Part shown: one piece after another, positions 1 through 5,480 of the stretch | How the letters are laid out: each line of letters begins with the position of its first letter | How positions within the stretch are numbered: position 1 is the first letter of the stretch | Assembly: GCA_021816565.1 (NCBI GenBank) | Contig: JAKAXN010000293.1 | Location: forward strand, 1 to 5,974 | Direction: 5' to 3' | From: Actinomycetes bacterium | GTDB lineage: Bacteria; Actinomycetota; Acidimicrobiia; Acidimicrobiales; Palsa-688 | Length of the DNA stretch: 5,974 nucleotides | Program-made: the position numbers and the translations under genes | Notes under the pieces: generated by a model | The model's database searches: none | What the model was told of the DNA's origin: nothing | Seen by the model: only the letters and a program-made list of their open reading frames with translations

Positions 1-1320
1 CGATCTGTGGACCAGGCAGCTCTCGACGATGTCGCTCACCTTCAGGTGGGCGGTGACGGCCAGCGCCAGCACCGAGATCAACTCGGCGGCGTGGCGGCCG
101 ACGATCGATCCGCCGAGCACCACACCCGTGGCCGGGTCGGAGATGATCTTCACGAAGCCGCCCGGGTCGTCGTTGATCAGGGCCTTGGCCGCCGCCGCGT
201 AGGGCACCTTGGTGACCCGGATCTTGCGGCCGGTGGCGAACGCCTCCGCCTCGGCCAACCCCACGTCGGCTATCTCCGGCTCGGTGAAGATCGCCGAGGC
301 CGCCTTCTCGTAGTCGATGTGGCGGTGCTCACGGGTGTGGATTCCCATGATGTGCTCGGCGATCTTGCGCCCCTGCATGGATGCGACAGAAGAAAGCGGC
401 AGCTTCCCTGACACGTCACCGGCGGCGTAGATGTGGGCGATGTTGGACTGGCAGTGGTGGTTGACCGGGACGAAGCCCCAATCGGTCTTGACCCCCGCCA
501 GCTCGAGGCCCAGCCCGTCGCTGTTGGGGATGGAGCCGATGGCCAGCAGCGCGTGGGTGCCCCGGGCGATCCGGCCGTCGTCGCAGCGGACGGCCACCTC
601 CCCGTCGGCCACGTCGATGCCCTCGGCCCGGGCCCCCTTGAACAGGCGCACACCGCGCCGCAGCAACTCCTCCTCGAGGGCGGCGGCCACCTCGGGGTCC
701 TTGCTCGGCAGGACCTGCTGGCGGCTGACGATCAGCGTCACCTTGGCTCCGAACGAGCTGAACATGTGGACGAACTCCACCCCGGTGACCCCCGAGCCGA
801 TCACGATCAGGTGCTCGGGCATGGCCGGAGGGGGGTACGCCTGGCGGGTCGTGAGCACCCTCTCCCCGTCCGGTTCGGCCCAGTCCGGGATGCGGGGCCG
901 ACTGCCGGTGGCGATGAGGATGGCGTCCGCCTCGATCTCCTCCTCACCCTGGTCGGTGGTGGCCACCACCCGGTGGGGCCCGACCAGGCGGCCGCTGCCG
1001 CGGATCAGGCGGACCCCCTGGCTGGTCAGCAGGCGGGTCACCTGGGTGTTGAGGTGCTCCTCGATCTCCGCGATGCGGTGACGCTGGGCCTCGATGTCCA
1101 AGGTGGCGTCCTGGTGGGAGAGCCCCATGCCCTCGATGCGCCGGGAGAAGCTCATGGCCCCTCCCGTGGCGATCATGGTCTTGGACGGGATGCAGTCCCA
1201 CAGGTGGGCGGCTCCGCCCACCACGTCTCTTTCGATCACCGTCACATCGGCGCCGAGCCGGGCGGCGTAGGTGGCCGCGGTGTTGCCCGCCGGCCCCCCG
1301 CCGATGATCACGAAACGCAC
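1..1320 (-). CDS. lpdA: LpdA-type NAD(P)H dehydrogenase (quinone), FAD flavoprotein; 3' end outside window
   Basis: Member of the two-dinucleotide-fold flavoprotein disulfide reductase family; 440 codons are visible and the frame stays open to the window edge. An N-terminal FAD site (GGGPAG, residues 7-12) is followed by a degenerate redox motif at 35-47 (GGAAHLWDCIPSK). The second family cysteine is present (Cys43), but the first is Ala38, so the dithiol of true lipoamide dehydrogenases is absent. Next come ATG at 137-139, an NAD(P) site GSGVTG at 175-180, and the second FAD motif AAGD at 299-302. The visible end reaches His438 in VHRS, where the family base usually lies. From memory, Mycobacterium LpdA (Rv3303c) shares the GGAA...DC motif and was described as an NAD(P)H:quinone reductase rather than a lipoamide dehydrogenase, so quinone reduction is the favoured activity. 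Ser199-Arg200 after the second NAD(P) strand replaces the acidic residue typical of NAD-only enzymes, so NADPH use is possible. GTG at 1320 is chosen for its well-spaced ribosome site; GTG at 1326 is an alternative. It lies 7 bp after the mutase stop and is probably cotranscribed with it. Confidence 0.88.
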   Translation of the reverse strand, partial: MRFVIIGGGPAGNTAATYAARLGADVTVIERDVVGGAAHLWDCIPSKTMIATGGAMSFSRRIEGMGLSHQDATLDIEAQRHRIAEIEEHLNTQVTRLLTSQGVRLIRGSGRLVGPHRVVATTDQGEEEIEADAILIATGSRPRIPDWAEPDGERVLTTRQAYPPPAMPEHLIVIGSGVTGVEFVHMFSSFGAKVTLIVSRQQVLPSKDPEVAAALEEELLRRGVRLFKGARAEGIDVADGEVAVRCDDGRIARGTHALLAIGSIPNSDGLGLELAGVKTDWGFVPVNHHCQSNIAHIYAAGDVSGKLPLSSVASMQGRKIAEHIMGIHTREHRHIDYEKAASAIFTEPEIADVGLAEAEAFATGRKIRVTKVPYAAAAKALINDDPGGFVKIISDPATGVVLGGSIVGRHAAELISVLALAVTAHLKVSDIVESCLVHRS

Positions 1321-1322
1321 GG

Positions 1323-1329
1323 CCACCTC
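1323..1329 (-). promoter_or_regulatory. Ribosome binding site deciding the LpdA start
   Basis: GAGGTGG on the minus strand overlaps the end of the mutase stop codon. Its GAGG core lies 5 nt before GTG at 1320, a normal spacing, but overlaps the in-frame GTG at 1326. This supports 1320 as the start and implies translation coupled to the mutase gene. Confidence 0.6.
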
Positions 1330-2911
1330 AACGACTCGGCTGGAACACGCCGAACTCGGCTCTCAACACGTCACTTACCTCCCCGAGAGTGGCCCGCCGG
1401 CGCAGGGCCTCCTTCATGGGCGGCAGGAGGTTGCTCGACCCCCTGGCCGCGGTGGCCACGTCGGCCAGGGCGGCGTCGACCGCCGCCTGGTCCCGCTCGG
1501 CCCGGGTCCGCCGGACCCGCTCCACCTGATGGCGCTCCAGCGCCGGATCGATGGGGAACACCTCGGCCGAGCCGGGGGCCTCGTCGACGAACTTGTTGAC
1601 ACCGACGATGACCTTCGTGCCGGCGTCCACCTCCTTGGCGTAGGAGTACGCGGCCTGCTCGATCTCGTCCTGCATGTAGCCGGCCTCGATGGCCGCCACC
1701 GATCCGCCCATCCCGTCGATCTTCTCCAGATACGACCACGCCTCGGTCTCCACCGCGTCGGTGAGGGACTCCACGAAGTACGAACCGGCCAGCGGGTCGA
1801 CGGTGTCGGTGACCCCCGACTCGTTGGCGACTATCTGCTGGGTGCGCAGAGCGATGGTGGCAGCCTTGGCGGTGGGCAGACCGAGGGCTTCGTCGAAGCC
1901 GTTGGCGTGCAGGCTCTGGGTCCCGCCGAGCACCGCGGCGAGGGACTGGAGGGTGACCCGGGCGATGTTGTTCTCCGGCTGCTGGGCGGTGAGGGTGGAC
2001 CCGCCGGTCTGGGTGTGGAAGCGGAGGAGCTTGCTCTTCTCGTCCCTGGCCCCGAACCGCTCGGTCATGATCCGGGCCCACATCCGGCGGGCGGCCCGGA
2101 ACTTGGCCACCTCCTCGAAGAAGTTGTTGTGGGCGTTCCAGAAGAAGCTCAGCCGGGGGGCGAACTCGTCAACCGGCAGGCCGGCCTTGACCGCGGCATC
2201 GACGTAGGCGATGCCGTTGGCCAGCGTGAAGGCGATCTCCTGAACAGCCGTCGACCCGGCCTCGCGGATGTGGTAGCCGGAGATGGAGATGGTGTTCCAG
2301 CTGGGGAGGTTCTCGCGGCAGTAGGCGAAGATGTCGGTTATCAGCCGCATCGACTGGCGGGGCGGGTAGATGTAGGTGCCCCGGGCCACGTACTCCTTCA
2401 AGATGTCGTTCTGGATGGTTCCGCCCAGCTCGGCCGCCGGCACGCCCTGCTCCTCGGCGACCAGCTGGTAGAGCAGCAGCAGGATCGACGCCGTGGCGTT
2501 GATGGTCATCGACGTGGTCACCTGGTCGAGCGGCAGGCCCGACAGCAGCACCCGCATGTCGTCGAGGGAGTCGATGGCCACGCCCACCTTGCCCACCTCG
2601 CCCAGCGACCGGGGATGGTCGGAGTCGTAGCCCATCTGGGTGGGCAGGTCGAAAGCGCACGACAGGCCGGTACCACCACCGGCCAGGAGCAGCCGCCACC
2701 TCTCGTTGGTGGCCTCGGCGGTGCCGAACCCGGAGTACTGACGGATCGTCCAGGGCCGGCCCCGGTACATCGTCGGGTAGATCCCCCGGGTGAAGGGGAA
2801 CGATCCGGGGGTCCCGAGCTGCTGGTCCGGGTCCCAGCGCTCCAGGTCGCCGGCGGTGTACACCGGCTTGATCTCGATACCGGAATCCGTCCGGCGGGCG
2901 TCGCTGGCCAT
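1328..2911 (-). CDS. mcmA: Methylmalonyl-CoA mutase large (catalytic) subunit, split type without cobalamin domain
   Basis: The 527-residue protein covers the substrate-binding barrel of the acyl-CoA mutase family and stops where single-chain enzymes continue into the cobalamin-binding DxHxxG domain. It therefore resembles the split large subunits of archaea and many actinobacteria. It would interconvert (R)-methylmalonyl-CoA and succinyl-CoA in the cytoplasm, in propionate, odd-chain fatty acid and branched amino acid breakdown. Substrate residues match methylmalonyl-CoA mutase: Tyr59 in TIRQY (Tyr89 in Propionibacterium), Gln167 in TIQND, Arg177 (Arg207) and His214 in SGYH (His244), at a constant offset of 30. 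Isobutyryl-CoA mutase has Phe and Gln at the Tyr and Arg positions, and 2-hydroxyisobutyryl-CoA mutase has Ile at the Tyr position, so both are disfavoured; ethylmalonyl-CoA mutase is not fully excluded. The ATG at 2911 fits the usual N-terminus but has no ribosome site. No cobalamin subunit, epimerase or MeaB-type chaperone gene is seen in the window. Confidence 0.93.
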   Translation of the reverse strand: MASDARRTDSGIEIKPVYTAGDLERWDPDQQLGTPGSFPFTRGIYPTMYRGRPWTIRQYSGFGTAEATNERWRLLLAGGGTGLSCAFDLPTQMGYDSDHPRSLGEVGKVGVAIDSLDDMRVLLSGLPLDQVTTSMTINATASILLLLYQLVAEEQGVPAAELGGTIQNDILKEYVARGTYIYPPRQSMRLITDIFAYCRENLPSWNTISISGYHIREAGSTAVQEIAFTLANGIAYVDAAVKAGLPVDEFAPRLSFFWNAHNNFFEEVAKFRAARRMWARIMTERFGARDEKSKLLRFHTQTGGSTLTAQQPENNIARVTLQSLAAVLGGTQSLHANGFDEALGLPTAKAATIALRTQQIVANESGVTDTVDPLAGSYFVESLTDAVETEAWSYLEKIDGMGGSVAAIEAGYMQDEIEQAAYSYAKEVDAGTKVIVGVNKFVDEAPGSAEVFPIDPALERHQVERVRRTRAERDQAAVDAALADVATAARGSSNLLPPMKEALRRRATLGEVSDVLRAEFGVFQPSR

Positions 2912-2918
2912 GACGTAA

Positions 2919-2924
2919 AGGTTA
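2919..2924 (-). promoter_or_regulatory. Candidate -10 element for a leaderless mutase transcript
   Basis: TAACCT on the minus strand ends 8 nt before the A of the mutase ATG and fits the TANNNT pattern common in actinobacterial promoters. Transcription would start at or next to the ATG, which would explain why no Shine-Dalgarno sequence precedes this gene. No convincing -35 element is seen 16-19 nt upstream, so the call rests on position and one hexamer. Confidence 0.35.
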
Positions 2925-2944
2925 GATGGACAGCGGGAGGTGCT

Positions 2945-2965
2945 CCGGAACCGGGCCCGATCCGG
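2945..2965 (-). terminator. GC-rich hairpin after the lipoprotein gene, possible terminator
   Basis: Starting 8 bp past the lipoprotein stop, arms CCGGA and TCCGG flank a CGGGCCCG core with a small internal mismatch. There is no T-run, as is common in high-GC actinobacteria, so it could act as a weak or factor-assisted terminator between the lipoprotein and mutase units. The GC-rich background makes chance dyads frequent. Confidence 0.3.
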
Positions 2966-2972
2966 CCGCAGC

Positions 2973-3569
2973 TCAGCCGAACAGTGCCGGGTCCTTCAGG
3001 TAGGGGGTGAGGCTGGAGACCGGGAACGACACCGGACCGGACGGGAACACGACCACCAGGGCGGCCGGGGTGAGGTACCAGGTGCCCAGATCGCTGACCG
3101 ACGGGTTGGCCACCCCGTCGGCCTGGAACTGGGCCTGGGCGATCGACGTCAGGTACGAACGGTACGAACCGGTGAGCAGATCGTCGAGGGTCAGCTGCCG
3201 GTCCGCAGCCAGCCCGACGGTGGCGGTGGCCACCCGCTTGCCCGGGCAGGTCCACAGGAACGAGGCCAGCTGCGGATCGTCGCGCTCGGTGACCGGCCGG
3301 CAGCCGGAACCCAGCGCGGCGGCGTCCCGGCGCAGCAGGGCGTCGGCGGCCGGGTGGCCCGAGAGCTGCGGGGCCGAACCCGACACCGAGACGGCCGGGC
3401 CCCGCCCGGCCGCGACCGCCGCCGGGTTCGACCGGGGAGCGGGGAGGGCCGGGTTGCGGGACGACCCGACCCCGCACCCGGCGAAGATCAGCGGCAGGAG
3501 CGCCAGGACCGCGGGGGCGGCCCTTTTTCCTAGGCGGATACCGGAGCCTGGATGGGATGGGGCATGCAC
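2973..3569 (-). CDS. Small secreted lipoprotein with an RsiV/DUF3298-like C-terminal region
   Basis: The 198-residue protein has a basic n-region (RLGKR, 12-16), a hydrophobic stretch 17-30 and a lipobox-like FAGC ending at Cys32. It should be lipidated and anchored on the outer face of the cytoplasmic membrane. A Pro/Ala/Ser-rich linker (about 33-70) follows, then a small domain with Cys90 and Cys108 that could form a disulfide. The C-terminal third has a DLLTGSY segment and a WYLTP...VVVFPSG...VP pattern, similar to DUF3298 domains of RsiV-like anti-sigma factors and some secreted cell-wall proteins. That likeness is by eye and the function is unknown. No cytoplasmic anti-sigma segment or internal transmembrane helix is present, so it is not itself an RsiV-type anti-sigma factor. 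The GTG at 3569 lies inside the end of the upstream MoeB-like gene, a 40-bp overlap in another frame. No clear ribosome site precedes it and no later start retains the signal peptide, so translation probably depends on the upstream gene. Confidence 0.8.
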   Translation of the reverse strand: MHAPSHPGSGIRLGKRAAPAVLALLPLIFAGCGVGSSRNPALPAPRSNPAAVAAGRGPAVSVSGSAPQLSGHPAADALLRRDAAALGSGCRPVTERDDPQLASFLWTCPGKRVATATVGLAADRQLTLDDLLTGSYRSYLTSIAQAQFQADGVANPSVSDLGTWYLTPAALVVVFPSGPVSFPVSSLTPYLKDPALFG

Positions 3570-4711
3570 AGCCCGTCATACTCGGCGATCACGAGCTGCT
3601 CCTTGGGGATACTGCAAGCGGCGCACTCCGGATCCCGGTTGACCTTGAAGGTCCGGAAGCTCTCCTCGAGGGCGTCGTAGGCCAGCAGCCGGCCCACCAG
3701 CAGGTCGCCGATGCCGAGCAGCAGCTTGATGGCCTCCATGGCCTGGATGCTGCCGATGATGCCCGGCAGCACGCCGAGCACCCCAGCCTCCGAGCACGAC
3801 GGGGCCAGCTCGGCCGGGGGCGGCTCGGGCACCTGGCAGCGGTAGCACGGCCCCTGGTGGGGCAGGTACACGCTGGCCTGACCCTCGAATCGGAAGATGG
3901 AGCCGTGCACCACCGGGATGTCCAGCTTCAGCGATGCGTCGTTGACCAGGTAGCGGGTCGGGAAGTTGTCCGTGCCGTCGATGATGACGTCGTAGCCGGA
4001 GAAGATGTCGATGATGTTGTCGGCGCCCAGGCGCACGTCGTAGGTCACCACCGTGACGTCCGGGTTCAGCCCGGTCAGGGTCTTCTTGGCCGAGTCGACC
4101 TTCCGCTCGCCCACGCGGTCCATGTTGTGCAGGATCTGGCGCTGCAGGTTGGACTCGTCCACCACGTCCATGTCGATGATGCCGAGCGTGCCGACGCCCG
4201 CCGCGGCCAGGTACAGGGCGGCCGGCGACCCGAGGCCACCGGCACCGAGCAGCAGGACCTTGGAGTCGAGCAGCTTGGCCTGCCCGGCCACGTCCACCTC
4301 GGGCAGCAGGATGTGCCGCTGGTAGCGGTTGCGCTGCTCGGCCGTCAGGCTGACCGGCGCCCGCCAGGTGCGGCCCTCGTCTTTCCACTTGTTGAACCCG
4401 CCGGCCATCGACACCACGTCGGTGTAGCCGAGCTGGGCCAGCGTGTCGGCGGCGAAGGCCGAGCGGGTCCCGCCGGCGCAGTACACCACCACGTGGGCGT
4501 CGCGGTCGGGGAGCTTGTTCTCCACCTGGCTCTCCAGGTGGCCCCGGGGGATGTGAACGGCGCCGGGCAGGGCCCCCTGCTCGTACTCGTCGGGCTCGCG
4601 GACGTCGAGCACGACGGTGCCGGGGCGGCCCACCTCGGTCTCGGCGTCAGAGGTCTCGATCTCGCGGATGCGCGCCTTGGTGTCACGCAGCAGATCACGG
4701 AAGCTGGCCAT
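3530..4711 (-). CDS. moeB: Rhodanese-MoeB/ThiF fusion: sulfur-carrier adenylyltransferase/sulfurtransferase (MoeB/MoeZ type)
   Basis: The 393-residue cytoplasmic protein has two domains. Residues about 10-115 are a rhodanese domain with DVRE at 36-39 and the active loop CAGGTR starting at Cys78, which would carry persulfide. Residues about 122-393 are an E1-like adenylyltransferase: RYQRH at 129-133, nucleotide loop GAGGLG at 156-161, DMDVVDESNLQRQ at 180-192, and DGTDN at 245-249. Zinc cysteines pair as Cys289/Cys292 and Cys363/Cys366. Cys306, in the conserved PSCSEAG segment, is the candidate catalytic cysteine. Such enzymes adenylate the C-terminal Gly-Gly of a ubiquitin-like carrier (MoaD, ThiS or CysO type) and help convert it to a thiocarboxylate for molybdopterin, thiamine, cysteine or tRNA thiolation. 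No carrier gene is in the window, so the pathway is open. Rhodanese-first is the reverse of mycobacterial MoeZ and eukaryotic MOCS3, where it is C-terminal. The ATG at 4711 has a strong ribosome site. Its 3' end overlaps the lipoprotein gene. Confidence 0.92.
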   Translation of the reverse strand: MASFRDLLRDTKARIREIETSDAETEVGRPGTVVLDVREPDEYEQGALPGAVHIPRGHLESQVENKLPDRDAHVVVYCAGGTRSAFAADTLAQLGYTDVVSMAGGFNKWKDEGRTWRAPVSLTAEQRNRYQRHILLPEVDVAGQAKLLDSKVLLLGAGGLGSPAALYLAAAGVGTLGIIDMDVVDESNLQRQILHNMDRVGERKVDSAKKTLTGLNPDVTVVTYDVRLGADNIIDIFSGYDVIIDGTDNFPTRYLVNDASLKLDIPVVHGSIFRFEGQASVYLPHQGPCYRCQVPEPPPAELAPSCSEAGVLGVLPGIIGSIQAMEAIKLLLGIGDLLVGRLLAYDALEESFRTFKVNRDPECAACSIPKEQLVIAEYDGLCMPHPIQAPVSA

Positions 4712-4715
4712 CTTG

Positions 4716-4721
4716 CTCCTT
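4716..4721 (-). promoter_or_regulatory. Strong ribosome binding site of the MoeB-like gene
   Basis: AAGGAG lies 4 nt before the ATG at 4711 on the minus strand. It fixes that start and is the best Shine-Dalgarno match in the window. Confidence 0.8.
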
Positions 4722-4735
4722 GGGTCGTTCAGGTC

Positions 4736-4753
4736 CGTTCCCCTGGGGAAACG
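4736..4753 (-). repeat. Inverted repeat in the leader of the MoeB-like gene
   Basis: A perfect core, TTCCCC-T-GGGGAA (4738-4750), is extended by CG on both sides if one base is bulged out, giving arms of 8 and 9 bases. It sits about 25 nt before the MoeB-like ATG and 14 nt before its ribosome site. In the minus-strand transcript it could fold into a hairpin; as DNA it could be a dimer binding site. No known consensus was recognised. Confidence 0.5.
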
Positions 4754-4761
4754 CCTACGGG

Positions 4762-4777
4762 CGGAAAATATTTTCCG
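4762..4777. promoter_or_regulatory. Perfect 16-bp AT-cored palindrome, candidate operator
   Basis: CGGAAAATATTTTCCG is exactly self-complementary over 16 bp and has a ten-base A/T core in otherwise GC-rich DNA. It lies between divergent genes, 51 bp from the MoeB-like start and 76 bp from the nitroreductase start. A homodimeric repressor or activator site is the natural reading. It loosely recalls Fur/Zur-type inverted repeats (GAAAAT...ATTTTC), but spacing and flanks differ, so no regulator is assigned. Confidence 0.6.
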
Positions 4778-4801
4778 AAGTCCTGCCGCTCCGGGGCCCG
4801 G

Positions 4802-4817
4802 CTGAAGCCGTTTTCCG
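4802..4817. promoter_or_regulatory. Degenerate second copy of the AT-cored palindrome
   Basis: Exactly 40 bp downstream of the perfect palindrome, this 16-bp stretch matches it at 11 of 16 positions. The right half is nearly complete (GTTTTCCG against ATTTTCCG), while the left half is poor. It would fall near the -35 region of a nitroreductase promoter using the TACCGT hexamer at 4835. It may be a weak second binding site. Confidence 0.35.
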
Positions 4818-4830
4818 GAGCACGGCGTAA

Positions 4831-4840
4831 ATCCTACCGT
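4831..4840. promoter_or_regulatory. Overlapping divergent -10 candidates
   Basis: On the minus strand TAGGAT (4836-4831) is a good actinobacterial -10 for the MoeB-like gene and would give a leader of about 110 nt holding two of the inverted repeats. On the plus strand TACCGT (4835-4840) is a weaker TANNNT hexamer that would place a nitroreductase transcript start only a few bases before its ATG. Neither has a clear -35 match. If both work, the two promoters are mutually exclusive. Confidence 0.3.
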
Positions 4841-4852
4841 TACGGTCAGGAT
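4831..4852. promoter_or_regulatory. Dyad abutting the nitroreductase start, candidate operator
   Basis: A core ACCGT-T-ACGGT (4836-4846) is flanked by ATCCT (4831-4835) and AGGAT (4848-4852), which are also complementary if C4847 is bulged out. The element ends at the base before the nitroreductase ATG and covers candidate -10 hexamers on both strands. Short CCG/CGG dyads of this sort are often bound by TetR-like dimers, but that is only an analogy. Confidence 0.5.
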
Positions 4853-5452
4853 ATGGACTTGGACGAGGTCATCCGGCGTCGGCGGATGTGCCGGAACTTC
4901 TCCGACCGGCCGCTCGATCCGGCCGTGGTGGACCGCCTGATGGACCGGGCCCGGCGGGCCCCCTCAGCCGGCCACACCCAGGGATGGGCCTTCCTGGTGC
5001 TGGAGGGTGCCGACCAGGTCGGCCGGTTCTGGGCGGCCAACGCCGATCCGGCGTGGCTGGCGGCGCCGACCCTCCCCGGCCTGGTCCGGGCCCCCACCGT
5101 GGTGATCCCCCTGGCCTGCGAGGCTGCCTACCGCTCCCGCTACGAGGAGGCCGACAAGGCGCCGGCCGGGCCGGGCGGCGGGTGGGACGTCGCCTACTGG
5201 ACCGTCGACGTGTCGTTCGCCACCATGGTGGTGCTGCTGGGGGCGGTGACCGAGGGACTGGGGGCGTTGTTCTTCGCCCTGCGGCCGGGGGCCGCCGGGC
5301 GCCTGCGCCGGGAGTTCGGGGTACCGCCGGAGTGGGACCCGATCGGGGCGGTGGCCCTGGGGTGGCCGGCCCCCGATCCCGGGCCGGCCGGTTCGCCGTC
5401 GCGCCGCCCCCGCCGACCGCGCGAGGAGGTGGTCCACCGGGGGGGCTGGTAG
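4853..5452 (+). CDS. Nitroreductase-family FMN-dependent oxidoreductase
   Basis: The 199-residue cytoplasmic protein has the length and conserved ends of the nitroreductase fold, whose members are homodimers with FMN at the interface. N-terminal RRRRMCRNF (8-16) supplies the phosphate-binding arginines. APSAGHTQGW (36-45) matches the conserved segment that contacts the isoalloxazine region, and the tail EEVVHRGGW closes the protein as in many relatives. The central helix (about 115-140) carries the small-residue pattern of the dimer core. Substrates range from nitroaromatics and quinones to enones and cannot be predicted. Only the plus-strand gene here, it diverges from the MoeB-like gene and converges on the sirtuin gene. 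The ATG at 4853 has AGGA just 1 nt upstream, too close for normal use. Either the transcript is nearly leaderless or translation begins at TTG 4859, 7 nt after AGGA, which would remove two residues. A dyad abuts the start and may mediate repression. Confidence 0.87.
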   Translation: MDLDEVIRRRRMCRNFSDRPLDPAVVDRLMDRARRAPSAGHTQGWAFLVLEGADQVGRFWAANADPAWLAAPTLPGLVRAPTVVIPLACEAAYRSRYEEADKAPAGPGGGWDVAYWTVDVSFATMVVLLGAVTEGLGALFFALRPGAAGRLRREFGVPPEWDPIGAVALGWPAPDPGPAGSPSRRPRRPREEVVHRGGW

Positions 5453-5460
5453 CCGCCCCC
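5439..5460. terminator. GC hairpin between convergent genes, possible bidirectional terminator
   Basis: Seven G followed by CT (5439-5447) pair with AGCC and CCCCC (5451-5460), with G5455 bulged and a GGT loop, giving about 9 bp of stem. The nitroreductase TAG stop lies inside it, and the sirtuin stop is 20 bp away on the other strand. There is no T-run on either side, so it would be a stem-only terminator. A second weak dyad, AGCCGC/GCGGCT (5451-5456 and 5473-5478), overlaps it. Confidence 0.4.
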
Positions 5461-5480
5461 CGCCGCCCGGCTGCGGCTGT

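Noticed and set aside
1324..1326. GTG at 1326 as the LpdA start
   Set aside because: The ribosome-site core overlaps it. GTG at 1320 has correct spacing and starts directly at the first strand of the FAD fold.
433..1599. Plus-strand 388-codon open frame
   Set aside because: It is the antisense shadow of the LpdA-like gene and the mutase end, with repetitive Gly/His/Asp/Arg composition typical of such shadows.
1271..3010. A 579-codon open frame on the plus strand, antisense to the mutase
   Set aside because: It has low-complexity Gly/Val/Arg/Asp composition and no recognisable motifs. It is the complement of a clear mutase gene and is explained by third-position GC bias.
4769..4774. TATTTT inside the palindrome as a -10 element for either gene
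   Set aside because: No -35 sequence lies at suitable distance on either strand, and the hexamer occurs on both strands simply because the element is symmetric.
4762..4777. Assignment of the palindrome to Zur/Fur or LexA
   Set aside because: The resemblance to a Fur-type box is partial, without the expected spacing. The actinobacterial LexA pattern (GAAC...GTTC) is absent. No regulator gene is in the window.
3557..4852. Plus-strand open frame running in frame into the nitroreductase, suggesting a 631-residue fusion
   Set aside because: The part before 4853 is antisense to the MoeB-like gene and has no domain signal. The nitroreductase has a complete normal N-terminus at 4853.
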